64,000 nt of DNA, taken from positions 62,001-126,000 of the forward strand of contig JARFIW010001089.1 in NCBI GenBank assembly GCA_036346225.1, given 5' to 3'. Source of the DNA: Platerodrilus igneus. Lineage: Eukaryota; Arthropoda; Insecta; Coleoptera; Lycidae. Under the pieces are notes generated by a model that was not told the DNA's origin, did no database searches, and saw only the letters and a list, made by a program, of their open reading frames with translations. The position numbers and the translations under genes were made by a program. Below are positions 1 to 11,536 of the stretch, piece by piece. Positions within the stretch are counted from its first letter, which is position 1, and each line of letters starts with the position of its first letter.

Positions 1-174
1 CCCAATACACTTAAAAGTTACGAATAAGGTTTGTACCTTGCATTAACGTGGAAATGTTTAATATAGTCTTGCACGACGGAACATACCGTCCATCAAATTC
101 AATGAATTTAGTAAAGTAGCGGATTAAATGAACTGACACACGAGAAAAAGTAGAGGAGTATTGAGATCAGTGAC

Positions 175-2200
175 ATAATAGCAAAGGACACAGTTTGACC
201 ATAGGTCGTTAAAAAATGATATTATTAGTTCGAATATCTGCAATCCGGACAATACCATGGCGAACTAGTAATAAACGTGTGATGGGCTCTAGCTTCTATT
301 GTAAAGGGGGCAGCCGCTCGTGCTTGATTAAAACTAAGGTGTTATCATTAAGTTGGGCCTCTTGATAGTGCCATTTTGGCTTTTGACGTAAGGTATTCAA
401 GTCCTCTAGATTCCAGTTTCACCAAATGTCTTGATGCATTTTCTGTAGGAATCTCGAGCGATCGCGTAGAGGTATTTTAATTTAGGACAGAACCTTGTCT
501 GAAGAGGCGGTTAAAGGTTCCATTGTTATGAAATGGCCGGGTGAACGACACCGCGTAATTCGGATTGTGGATTATGGCGCATAGGGGTCTAGAGTTCAAT
601 AATAACTTTGTTTGGGTAAGGACGGTATATAGCTCCTCAAACGTGAGTACCCGCTCCCCATGACACGAAAAAGATTAGTTTTACATCATTAACGCCGCTT
701 TCCCATACATCACCAATATGGGAGACACCAGGGTGTTAAAGTGCCAAGTAATCCCGCCTTTTCTGCACTATTTCACATATAAGAGAAAAATTGGCGGTTG
801 GTTTCTACAAAATTTGTACCACAGTTGCTAAATATATTAGAGCAGCGCTCACGACGAGCAACAAAACGTTGCAAAGCAGCAAGGAATGCGGCAAAAGATA
901 AATCAGGAACAAGCTCAATATGTATGACCTTGGTAACAAAAACACAAATATGCATATAATACAAAAAATTAAGAAACTTTTATTTTCTCAATGATGAAGT
1001 CTTAGTTGAAATAAGTACCGCGAAATCGACACCCACACAGCTGAAAAGTTTAATTTGGTGCACACAAGCTGGAAGCAAGTTACGCATAAGGGATGTCACC
1101 GAAACCGGCTTTTGTGGAAACATTTAATACACGAAAAGGAGATCAAATATAATCAACTGTTTGACTGTAATGATCCAAAAGTTTTGTTGAATCAGGTACG
1201 CTGTGGTTGAAATACTTAGTAGTACGTACGAAGAATGATTAAAATTGCGAGTTACGTCAATCGGCGACGGATATTATGCAGAGTACGTTAACTTAAAATG
1301 TACCAAACGACCACCAACACGTAAAACGACTTGCGTGTCAAGAAAAGGTGATAGTGTACGTAAATTTTTATGTAACTTCTTCCTAGTCTTTATCAAACCA
1401 ATTTCCTTAATAAAGACTGTACCTTCAACCCACCGCGTTGAATACTTCGTCAGCGGTAGGGTGTCTTATAGATCGCTGTATTGTGTGTCGTAATAACCTA
1501 TAAATATAAAACAAAATAAATTGAATTTTTCTTGAAAACAAGAAACCTTCTAGTAAATTGCCAACTATGTTGAGTTTAGTTTTAGTGGTTTAAACAACAA
1601 ATGACAACACCCTTTGTTCGGTTGTAATATCGGAAGTCGATGTTGGAACAGTAATTGGAAGAGCCCATAGTTCCTGCGTCAAACAAAGTCATCGTGGTTT
1701 TGCGTAAAGAGAACATGCTACCATATCCTTCGGCAAAAAACCTCTAAAACAGTTGTGTCAGAAGATTTTATGTGGAATCATCGGGTGGGTGAAATAATTT
1801 TCTGATGCGACTAACACGATTAGCAACGAATGTTTTCCATTGGAAGAGAGGTGCTCGAATCCAACTGAGAACCACGCTAACATCGCCCTAGACAAATATT
1901 TACAAAATTGGGATAAAGTCTGAATAGACATCCAATACTAGAACGAATAAATCAGCCAACACGGCGGCGGCACTTAATTCCAGACGTGAAATTGAGATAC
2001 GTTTTATGGGAGCAAGTTTACTTTTAGTTGCGATAAGGGATACGGTTATTTCCCTCACGCTTAAATTGATAAATCAAAACCCATTAAAATCACAAAAGCC
2101 ATGTACTTCTCAGCTATAGAACTCAATGAAAGTAAACTACGAGATACTTTTAAGATTAAAATGGATAACAACTCCTCTTGATATTGTAGCGTCGATTCAT
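175..2200 (-). pseudogene. BEL/Pao LTR retrotransposon pol remnant (RNase H to integrase)
   Basis: Reading the minus strand from 2200 down gives, in changing frames, the usual BEL/Pao order. A connection/RNase H-like stretch has 'YQEELLSILILKV' (about 2190), 'SLIATKSKLAPIK' and 'RLELSAA' (about 2000-2060) and 'LSWIRAPLFQWKTFVANRV' (about 1820-1890). The pre-integrase part has 'LSPFLDTQVVLRVGGRL' (about 1310-1370). The integrase core has 'FSCVGVDFA' (about 1030), 'FLAALQRFVARR' and 'SNCGTNF' (about 790-900). The C-terminal part has 'SPGHFI', 'VLIKHERLPPL' and 'RHGIVRIADIRT' (about 220-560). The family normally has SDNGTNF at the second catalytic Asp; here that Asp is Asn, so the integrase would be dead. 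There are many stops and frameshifts. The reverse transcriptase and gag lie upstream and are not recognisable; the 3' end runs towards base 1 with no LTR identified. Confidence 0.8.
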
Positions 2201-2712
2201 AATTATAAAGAAATACGTTGGCTAATAATTTTCAACTAAAATCCACTTTGCTTCTAAAACGAAACTTTGTTCGATAAATTAAATATTCTGTATATTTTAC
2301 TTTGTAAATACTTCCGCTAATTAAGAATAAATTCTACTTCCCAGAATTCCCTATCGCAAAGTTTACGCTATACTCAGTCGATAACGTGTTCCAAGTATCC
2401 GATAATTGCTTCTTATGTGTTTTCCCTCAAAAGAGTTCATCGAATTAAAGCTGCGTAATATCCCAATATAAACTGTGTTTTTCCGAGTTAATTCTGAATA
2501 GAAATATTACTTTGAGCTCTGGTCACTGGCTGAACGAAATTGATTTTATTTGCTTTCCAATCTACGCAACAGAGACACGTGTAGAAATGTTTAGTTGTTT
2601 CCGTTTTTTGTTATGAAAATTGCGCGCGCGCAATACGGCGTCTAGGTATTTACGGGTTTTTAAAAAATTGCATTTTTTGTCGAAATTAAATTAATTTTTA
2701 CTGATAATTGCT
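2201..2712. other. AT-rich stretch, no gene recognised
   Basis: This may be the decayed reverse transcriptase part of the adjoining BEL/Pao element, since it lies directly upstream of it on the minus strand, but I could not read RT motifs in it. An alternating CG run (gcgcgcgcgc) sits near 2623-2632. Confidence 0.3.
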
Positions 2713-2898
2713 CTAGTTTCTTCCGGTGGCCTTAAAGCCACGATGAATGGTCGTCCCTTGCTGTAATGGGAGGCCAAGTGCGTTCTTTCTGGGTGTAGGC
2801 CCGCTCATTCGTTGCCGTGGACCAGCTAGTGATTCAACCCCGACGTTAGCAACTTCGAGGGTGTGTTTTCTTTCTTCATCATTTACGATTGCGACCAT
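2713..2898 (-). CDS. Unrecognised 61-codon ORF in a locally GC-richer patch
   Basis: An ATG-initiated minus-strand ORF with context 'accgatATGG' encodes a basic, low-hydrophobicity peptide containing 'SGPTPRKNALGLPLQQG'. Its base composition is clearly richer in G+C than the AT-rich surroundings, the only reason to suspect real coding sequence or an imported fragment. I recognise no family. No convincing splice donor follows it on the minus strand. It could equally be part of the 5' region of a decayed element or a chance ORF. Confidence 0.2.
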   Translation of the reverse strand: MVAIVNDEERKHTLEVANVGVESLAGPRQRMSGPTPRKNALGLPLQQGTTIHRGFKATGRN

Positions 2899-4239
2899 AT
2901 CGGTTGGGATTTTCGGTTTAAGCTAATGCATTCCTAAATTTAATCCGTTTATACGACAATTAGTGAATTAGTTTAAAATTTATTGACACTATATGAATGC
3001 ATTACTCTTTGCTATAAATAACTAAGAGTGTAAAACTTACTAAAGTGAAAATGATTTGAAGGTTTGCTGGCACGTTGGAAAATGTTGCTGCCATTAGATG
3101 TATATACTTAGTTTTAGATTTACCATGCTGATTTCGAGCTGTTGGTTTTAGAGGGGTAATTTTGCTTAATTTCTTTTCTTGTTGAAACTCAATCTAGGGA
3201 GTAACCTAAAACCGACGGCTCACCATTTAAAAAAACATGATTTGTTCTTTCGGTTAATTTTTTTTTAGATTTAGTGCGTAGTTATTTATTGTGTGCACAT
3301 ATTGTTTAATTATAGGTTTCTGTTGTTGATATGTTGTGTTTTGAGTATGAATGAGTGTGTGTAATTTTTTTTTCTTTATTTCAGGCCTCCCTTAATTTTT
3401 GTTGCAGGTATAATACCCTGCCCACTCGCCGATTGAGTCCGATGATTTTTTTTGTTTTTTTTGGTTTTTTTCTAGGCTACGTCAATGCACGTAGCAAGTT
3501 GTCTGCAAAACTTTAAAAAGCGTTGCAAATATTCTTCCGCGAGTTTTCGCCGAAATCATTATTAAAAATATTTTTAACCGACATCAGAGAATGACATATG
3601 TACACGAGCAATATTTGTCGTATCGACGAAATCATCAAACTGAACGAGAAGTATGCACATTCCATGATATCACTTCTTAGTTGGTTCTCTATATTCTTGT
3701 TCATGATCTCAACACGTCAAATGACAATCAGCCAACAACTAGAATTTTTGTTAGCGGATATGATATCTGTTTTATTTTGAGGTTTCCAAATGGTACCTTG
3801 GATACTTCAAGAAATGAGTAATTCGCTTCTGCCTCATTTTCGAAAGGTTTCTTGTATTTTGCCAACTCATCAGTAATTTAAAGGACGCGATTGCTGTATC
3901 TTTTGATTTTTAATTGATAACACAGATAAAACATCACATAAAAATCCTCTCTAAACACTACTGCTGTACTTGCGCCGCTCATTGACTAATCACATCTAGG
4001 TTTAAGTACAACAATAGAACACTAGACACGCTTTTAACACTGTCCGTCACACTCACTACAATACTCCGACAATCGTTATTGAACTTTACAGAAAGATGGA
4101 CACGCTGTTACCAAATGAATCTCTTTTAATATTTTATAAAAATTATCACTTTCAGCGAGAATATTCCACACAATTTTGATAGCAAACGAGCAACAAATTA
4201 CTAATAATTTAATGTAAATCTGAACTAAAATCTAATTAA
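2899..4239. other. No gene recognised; pyrimidine tracts
   Basis: AT-rich sequence with long T tracts. A polypyrimidine run ending in cag (3365-3385) and a second cag at 3405-3407 look like 3' splice sites on the plus strand, but no open exon-like frame follows. Short ORFs at 3513-3780 overlap on both strands and carry no recognisable motif. Confidence 0.3.
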
Positions 4240-7200
4240 AACACGACTTACCAGGTCTGGAAGTATAAAATGGAACTTCTGTTAATTAAGGAAGACTTGT
4301 GGACAGTTGCTGTGGTAAACATGTCATCCAATAAAAACGACTTGACACAATGGAATAGAAAAGACAGTAAAGCACGTGCACATATCGGTTTGTTCATTGA
4401 GGACAACCAAATAATCCATGTAAAAAGTAAAACTACAGCAAAATCTGTGTGGGGCGGATTACAGGATCATCAGAAATCAACTTTATCCAATAAAGTTAGG
4501 CTTTTAAGGCGGTTATGTCGAATGATACTACCTGAAGGTGGAAATATGCAAACACATTTAAATGCCATGGATGAGTGTATGGACGAATTAGTCACTTTGA
4601 GTGAGCGGTAAACCGTTAGTAGATTCACTATATCTATGGAGTTTATCAAAAAGTTATGGAGGATTAATTACTGCTTTAGAGTCTCGACCAGAGACAAATT
4701 TAACCAAAAATATGGTGAAAAACAAATTGCTGGAGGAATATAGCCGACGACAAGAAATTGATTGCACAAGAGAAACTAGTGATAAGGCACTAAAAGTCTA
4801 TAAAGTGAATAAAAGTCCTAATAGTACAAAAATGTTGTTTTTTCTGTAAAATGGTGTGTCGATTCGGGTGCATCATCACATATGTGCAATGATGAAACTG
4901 TATTAAAAAATTTAGTCGAACAAGGAAAGAATTAGTAAAAATGACCGATGGTAGGCACTTAACAATAAAAGGAAATTGTACGGTTCGTTTTGAAACAGAA
5001 CACAGCAAATTCAGATTAAGTGAAGTACAGTATGTGCCCGGACTACAATATAATCTTTTGTCAGTTTGAAAACTTATAAAAATGGTTGCAAAACTATTAT
5101 TGAGGGCGAGACATGTAAAATCAGTAAGGATGGAAAAACTTTGCTCGTAGTGAAGGTACGCAATGACGTTTATAAAATGGTACGAATACATTAGGCGTTT
5201 AATACAGCAAATACAGTCAAATCGGCGTGCATTCATAAATGGCATAAAACACTGGCCCAATGCTCCTAGTATGTTTGTTGTGGTTTGTTTAACATTTTTC
5301 TTAATCTTCTTTGGGAATTAAACCACTCACAGTTTTTAAAATCATCTTTATTTACGTTTCGATCCATGACCTAGGATCGTTGTCAAAATAATAAAAACTT
5401 CAAGTTTGACATTTATGATATAAATTGAAGGTGACTTTGATTTATTGATGTTCGAAATATTTGGTTTGAGTACACTATGCAAAAACTTTTAAAGTTTAAA
5501 ATTTAAAAATTTGTCCACTAACACTAGACCTGACATTGCAGTTGCAACATCAATTTTAAACTTTAAAAATGTTTACCTAGTGTACTCAAACCAAATATTT
5601 TGAACATCAATAAATAAAAGTCATCTTCAATTTATGTCATAAATGTCAAACTTGAATTTTTTATTATTTTGACAACGATTCTAGGTCATGGATCGAGAAG
5701 TAAATAAAGATGATTTTAAAACTATGAGTGGTTTAATTCCCAAAGAAGATTAAGAAAAATACTAGGTCATCGAAACCTAACGGACATTAGCAAAATGGAT
5801 GAACTAGCAGTAAATATTAATATTGCAAAGTGTTCCTGTGATGATACATGCGAGACATGTATTAAATGCAAACAAACTAAAGATCCATTTCCACGCGAAT
5901 CATTTACTAAATCAAGTAATAAGTTAGATTTGATTCATACAGATATATGCGGTCCGTTACAGCTCAAAACACCAAGTGGAAATAAATACATTTTAACCCT
6001 TATTGACAATTATTCAAGGTTTTTACATATTTATTTGTTAAAGCGTAAATCTGATGTGTGTGAAAAAATAATTGAATTTGTTGAAATGATAAAAACTCAA
6101 CATGGCAAAGTACCAAAAATTATCAAATCAGATAGAGGTGGAGAGTACATAGATGGTGAACTGAAGAAATATTTTAAATCTAGGGGTATAAAGACTCAGT
6201 GAACAGTACCAATGACACCACAACAAAATGGAATTGCTAAACGGAAAATAAAACTCTAATTGAAATGACAAGATGTATGCTCACGAGTTCAGACTTGCAC
6301 AAACAATTTTGGGGTAAGAAAGTGACTACAGCTAATCACATCATTAATCGTCTACCTACTAAAAACATAGAATCAATTCCCTACGAGATGTGGCACGGCA
6401 AAAAGCCAAATTTAAACTATTTTCAGATTATTGAAACACCAGCATATGTCCAAATAGAAAAGTGTAAACGTAAAAAGTTAGATGATACTGCTGAAAAACT
6501 GTTTTTTGTTGGTTATGAATTAGGCATTAAAGGTTATCGGCTGTTGAATAAAGACATGGAATCAAAATCAGTAGTGATGTCAAATTTATTTCAACTGAAA
6601 TATGTCCTAAAATGGTAAATGAAAGTCCAATGAATGGTTCGGAATTAATTGATACTCAAGAATCCGAAAATGTTCAATCAGAAGTACCTCATCAGTATGA
6701 TGATAAATTACATGCTTCAGGTTCAGAAGTGACTAATAAAAAATAAACTTATTTATTCAGACATTCTGAAAGATCACACAAGGGTTTTCCACTAAAACGT
6801 TTGATCATAGAAATAAATAAAGCCATTAAACAAATAAATACTGATCCTATTAATGGACCTGATTCATATAAATGGAAAGTTGCAATGAATGAAGAAATCA
6901 ATTCATTACATAATGTTGGAACATGGGTGGTAACTAAATTGCCCCCCGGCTGTAATGCCGTAGGTTGTAAATGGATATACAAGACCAAAACTGATCTAAA
7001 TGGGGATATTGTAAAATACGAGGCCCGATTAGTAGCACAAGGTTTTCCTCAAAAATTTGCTCAAGATAGACATTTTGATATTCAAACTGCTTACTTAAAC
7101 GATGATTTATTGCATGAGGTTTTTATGGAACAACCAAAACGGTATGACATTGGTGATAGTAGTCATGTATGTAAGCTCGTAAAGAATTTATATGGACTGA

Positions 7201-8268
7201 GACAAGGTGCAAATGAATGGAATAAAAAATTTGATGCTGTCACGAACAAATACAAATATATACGAAGTAGCAATGTCCCATGTCTGTATAAACAAAAACT
7301 AGATAAAAATGTTGTGTACATTTCAAATCACGTGGATGACATCGTGGAAGCCGCAAATTTGATACATAAATTTGAATCGAATATGAATCAAGAATTTACC
7401 ATAAGAAATCTGGGAAATTGACAATATTATTTAGGTGTTGATTTTGACAGAGATAATAAAGGTATATTTAACGCCAATCAAGAAAAATATATTGTGAACA
7501 AACTGCAAGAATTTATCATGAAAGATGCAAAAGATTCATCTACACCAATGAATGTTAGTTATTTAAGACAAACGATGAATCAAGAACCTTTCGAATCACA
7601 AGAAGTCTATCGAAGTACAATTGGATCATTACTTTATATGTCCACTAACACTAGACCTGACATTGCAGTTGCAACATCAATTTGGCTAAACGTGTAAGTA
7701 ACCCTAGAATATGCGATTGGAATGAAGTGAAACGTGTGTTTCGATATTTAAAAGCAACCAATCACATGAAACTAAAAATGGGAGACAACAAAAACGACGG
7801 AAGTTTTAAATGCTACATAGATGCCGATTGGGCAGGTGATCATATCGACAGAATATCAAATACAGATTATTGCTTCATATTAAATTGGGCACTGATCGCT
7901 TGGACTAGTAGAAAACAAACTTCAGTTGCGTTATCTTCAACCGAAGCATAATTTGTCGCATTAGCTGAGGCATTACGCGAACTTCTTTGGCTTGAAAGAA
8001 TATTAAGCGATTTTGATGAGAAACTTGTCTCCAATCACGATGTATGAAGACAACCAAGGTTGTATTAAATTACTGAATGACCGAACTTGCCACGAACGTG
8101 TAAAACATATTGATTCAAATACAAGTTCGTGCACGAATATATTAATACAAAAAGAATTAGAGCTTTGTATTGTCCTACAGAGAATATGATTGCGGATATG
8201 TTGACTAAACCATTGGATGGACAAAAATTAGCTAAACACGTAAAAGCAATGGGGCCGGTTAAAGTTTA
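4240..8268 (+). pseudogene. Ty1/copia retrotransposon gag-pol remnant
   Basis: A copia-type polyprotein is readable with several breaks. Gag starts at 'YQVWKYKMELLLIKEDLW' (from 4250) and continues to about 4850. The protease active site 'WCVDSGASSHM' is at about 4851-4885. The pre-integrase 'WHKTL' (5240) continues as 'GHRNLTDISK' (5765) after a 0.5-kb insert. The integrase has 'DLIHTDICGPL' (5925), 'LTLIDNYSRF' and 'IKSDRGGEYIDG' (to 6618). The RT includes 'CKWIYKTK', 'ARLVAQGF', 'LYGLRQGANEWNKKF' and 'YISNHVDDIVEA', where the family usually has YVDDI (6801-7421). RNase H has 'DADWAGD' and 'TSRKQTSVALSSTEA' (7682-7951). The tail 'MIADMLTKPLDGQKLA' ends at about 8268. Stops and frameshifts occur near 4610, 4850, 5085, 6200, 6615, 7420, 7684 and 7951. 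The gag zinc knuckle is cut down to one CxxC and runs almost directly into the protease, implying a deletion. Confidence 0.9.
5256..5760. mobile_element. Palindromic foldback (Penelope-like?) insert inside copia
   Basis: Two arms of about 190-215 bp, 5294 to ~5510 and ~5557 to 5760, are imperfect inverted repeats (for example 'tttttcttaatcttctttgg' against its complement at the right end). They interrupt copia between 'WHKTL' and 'GHRNL'. A 38-bp extension (5256-5293) is present only on the left. Each arm carries, on opposite strands, a hairpin-like stretch followed by or derived from 'GATCGAAACGTAAATAAAG', reminiscent of the hammerhead-bearing pLTRs of Penelope-like elements; together with the one-sided tail this is why I suggest Penelope, but the ribozyme core itself is not intact. 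The loop contains 45 bp identical to copia 7639-7683. No protein coding is seen. It may instead be an ordinary foldback/MITE. Confidence 0.6.
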
Positions 8269-8292
8269 AAAAATATTTTTTATATATACGTT

Positions 8293-8430
8293 GAGAAGGG
8301 GTGCTAGATATACAACGCTTATTATAAAATTATCATGATGTTTGTGTATCAAGTTATCATACTGTTTTGTAATTAACAATGGCCTAATATAAGTTTTGTT
8401 ACTGAATAAAATATTCTATACGTATGTCAC
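8293..8430 (+). repeat. Polypurine tract and possible 3' LTR of the copia element
   Basis: Twenty-five bases after the copia pol end there is a purine run 'gagaagggg' (8293-8301) followed directly by TG (8302), the arrangement expected for a polypurine tract and LTR start. An aataaa signal follows near 8406. I found no matching 5' LTR upstream of gag, so this cannot be confirmed within the window, and the right end of the LTR is not defined. Confidence 0.35.
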
Positions 8431-8931
8431 CCTTTTTTTCAAGTTGAAGATTGATGATATTCCTTATTAAAATTCATCGACCATTTTAACAGGTTGTTCG
8501 TAATGGGGAAGTGAGCGGCAAAAGTAAATTAAGTGGGTAGGTTTTTCTGGAGATTTGTTGTGAAAAAGGCAATAAGGAGAAAAACTTAAGTGACATTAGG
8601 GTTGATAAATTTTAGAAGATGATCTATGGATAGGTTCCAGAGACTTGGAGAAACATACCCGAGAATAGTTCTAAAAGCTAAAGAGTTGGTAATGGTGTTG
8701 AAGTTGGTAGCTTGGGTGGTAGTGTGAGATGTGAGGTACGATTGTACAATTAGGAGGATGTTAGGAATGGGAAGTTTGCTAATTTCATTTGGTTAAGTAG
8801 GTTAGGCCTCCAAAGAAAACCAAAGGCTGCGTAGAAATTTAGCAAGAGGGTGATGACATGCACACAATGACAATGTATTTAAGGACGCTTAATCACTATG
8901 ACATTCAAGTAATATGATCTCACATTCTGCC
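8431..8931. other. No feature recognised
   Basis: Plain AT-rich sequence between the copia remnant and the first R920 repeat copy. I see no coding frame or repeat structure. Confidence 0.3.
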
Positions 8932-9803
8932 ATAATTAGGTTCAAAAGCGCACGCCAAGTTTAAAACAATAGTAAGAACAATGTATTATTGATATCGCTA
9001 TTACAATGTAGTGTGTCCAATGAAAGGAGGCAATTTTTAATTTCTTGAGAGAATGTGGACATATTTCAGCCATCGACTTTAAAAGGTCTCGCAATCGACA
9101 GATAACTGCGATCAACCATTGATGTACCCCAGTTTAGAGCAAATTGCACGGTTTATTAATGATAAACGGATTTTTTTTTGTTTCTATTACATATACAGGG
9201 TGCCCTATTTCTTACACGTTGTATGGATAACTCAGTTATTTGTAACATTAGAAAAAAGGTTAAATAGGGAAAGTAGTGCAGTTTTTAATGTCGGGTTTAG
9301 CCATGAAGAGATAATTAACATACAGGGTGTAGCAAAAGCGTTATACCAAAATAACGAAATTTTGATCTTTTTTGTTTTGCTTCGTTGTTCATTTATTGTG
9401 ATAGATACAGTAAAACGTTGTAGATGTTTTTTACATTATTTTAAAAGAAGAATAAGATAAACTTATTTGTTTTTATATGGCTTTGGTCATGTTCGAGTAA
9501 ATAAGTGAGGTTATATTTTTTTAAATGGAAACCATAATTGACGGTAGTTCTCATAGAAAGGCTTTTTTTCTCTTTTCAGTAATGTATTACAGTGTACATG
9601 TTCAACACAAAAATTTTTGAAGAAAATTTTGTTTTTATAAAATACGAAACTTTGTATTAAATAATATGTAAATATTTGAGCTGATTTTAGGAATCAAGTA
9701 GCCATACGACACATAACAATAGATTTTACTTGTTTTAATAACAGAAATTAGATAGTACTGTTATTTTGTGTTTATACGTACATTATTTCCTTCTAATAGT
9801 TAG

Positions 9804-11536
9804 AATGTCTTATACAAATAAAGAAAAAGATGGCATGCTCTTTTGCTACTATTTTTCGAATCGTAACTCACGTGCAGCAGTGGATTTGTACATGGTACGT
9901 AAGCAACCACACTGTCGGATATTTAGCAAACTTGAAAATAATCTTAAGGCATATGGTGCATTTATCAAACCTAAATTCTTATGAAAATATGAAGAAACTG
10001 TTGAAACGAATGTGTTGGCGTTTGTTAACTATAAACCAGAATCTTCTACTGCCGAAATTGCAAACCACTGTGCAACTTTGCTACATGCCAAAAATAGGCT
10101 ATGTATCATTTTTGGTTCAGGTTTTAAATATCTGACTGAATTTACGCTAATATTTTAAAAAAGGACTTGTGCATTTCTGTAACTTGGGACAGTTGCGTCG
10201 GCGCAGAGAATGCGCAACCGTGGAGTGGGGAAGGAAGTACGCGTTTTCCGACACGCCATGGATTAACGAACGAGACATCGAACAGTGAGGTTTACCGGTG
10301 TCGTTTTTCTTGTCTTTTCTCTTAACATGTAGGTTCCTCTATTGTGCCTATTATCGTTCCTTACCTGGTTGATTCTTTAGCGTACCGCTACAGAAAGAAG
10401 AGGAAAGACAAAACAAATCTGGTTTCAACGAGGGCGAAGCCCGAACCACGCCCGACCAATGCCAAGATCCACAAAGAAGAGCATGGCTCCTGTCGCAAGA
10501 ATAACCGCAAGGTCGTGAAGAACTCCACATTTTACGTGAGTACATTTTATCTTTTTCCTTAAGGCGCCTCTGGTATCACAATAAATATTTTTTGTATGTG
10601 ATACAATTTGAGAGGCAATAATGACGTTATACCTTGTTCTGCAATATTATGTACGTGTTTATTATGTTGCCAACTGTCGTAGTGGCTCTTATCAATTACG
10701 CCGGGACTTTAACGGTTATACCTTAGACTATAATAGTTGTCATGCACTATAACAACTTCTAAGGAAACTATGAGGTGTATCCTGAAAAGTCAGAAACATC
10801 ATCCCTATCTATCCCTATTCTATACAGTGTATCCAGTGGATAATCAAAGACGGATAACATTTTGTCGTTTGTACCTTAATAAATATGTAGAGGATTCATA
10901 TTTTTGGAGAACCATTATGTTTACTGACGAAACTAAATTTACAAATAGCGGAATATTTAATCGGCATAACAAAGTATTTTATTCTCAAGAAAATCCTAAA
11001 CTCGTGCGTAAATCCAGAGATCAACATCAATTTGGTATTAATTGTTGGTGTGGAATATTTTGTGGAAAAATTATTGGACCTTTTTTTTATAACGACAATT
11101 TGACCACTGCAAATACCAACTGGCAGAATATTTGGATGAAATACCTCTTAACATCCATTACAGACTAAAGTATTTCCAACATGATGGTGCGCCTGCACAA
11201 CACAGTAGTACATCAGTGAAGCAATATTTAAATGATCGTTTTGAGCACGTGATTGGTAAGAAAATGGAAATTGATTGGCCTGCTCGTTCACCACAACTTA
11301 CGCCATTAGATTCTTATTTGTGGCGTGATTTAAAAAATAAAGTGTATTCTACTACTCTTCAAACGCTTGAGGATTTAATAGCTAGAATCCAAACAGCAAT
11401 TGCAAACGTTGATGCACGAACAATAGAAAAAGCATTTCGTAATGTTAAAAAACGATGTGAGCTGTGCCTTCGACAAAATGGTGGGCACTTTGAACACCTT
11501 TATGAAGTGATATTATATTTAAAATTTTTATCATAA
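9804..11536 (+). pseudogene. DD41D (DUF4817 + DDE) transposase, broken
   Basis: The N-terminal helix-turn-helix region starts at ATG 9804 with 'MSYTNKEKDGMLFCYYF' and resembles the DUF4817 domain found with DDE_3 transposases in arthropods; it continues past a stop at 9982 as 'NYKPESSTAEIANHCA'. After a non-homologous ~570-bp interruption the DDE domain follows: 'MFTDETKFTN' (first Asp, ~10918), 'FGINCWCGIFCGKIIGP', then a one-base frameshift near 11125, 'FQHDGAPAQHS' (second Asp, ~11180) and 'WPARSPQLTPLDSYLW' (third Asp, ~11308). I count 41 residues between the second and third Asp, which places it with the DD41D (rosa/Visitor-type) group. The C-terminus 'LRQNGGHFEHL' is typical of the family. 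It cannot be functional as it stands. Confidence 0.85.
10170..10735 (+). other. GC-rich cargo inside the transposase, possibly a captured exon
   Basis: This stretch has no counterpart in the transposase family and is far richer in G+C than the flanks. A hairpin (gttgcg...cgcaac) lies at about 10196-10220. From about 10392 to 10534 one frame is open with many G/C third codon positions and a very basic product ('TRAKPEPRPTNAKIHKEEHG'), and it stops at a perfect consensus 5' splice site, 'tac-gtgagt' at 10534/10535. A possible acceptor 'gctacag' precedes it at 10386-10392. This looks like a captured gene fragment or another nested insertion; I do not recognise the product. Confidence 0.35.

Noticed and set aside
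5294..5760. Hammerhead ribozyme in the foldback arms
   Set aside because: A stem followed by CGAAACG is present in one arm, but the CUGAUGA half is missing (TTGACAAC) and the second arm has lost GAAA.
9119..9460. 113-codon ORF
   Set aside because: It reads across the inverted repeat of the DD41D element, and a mirrored ORF appears at 11948-12133.
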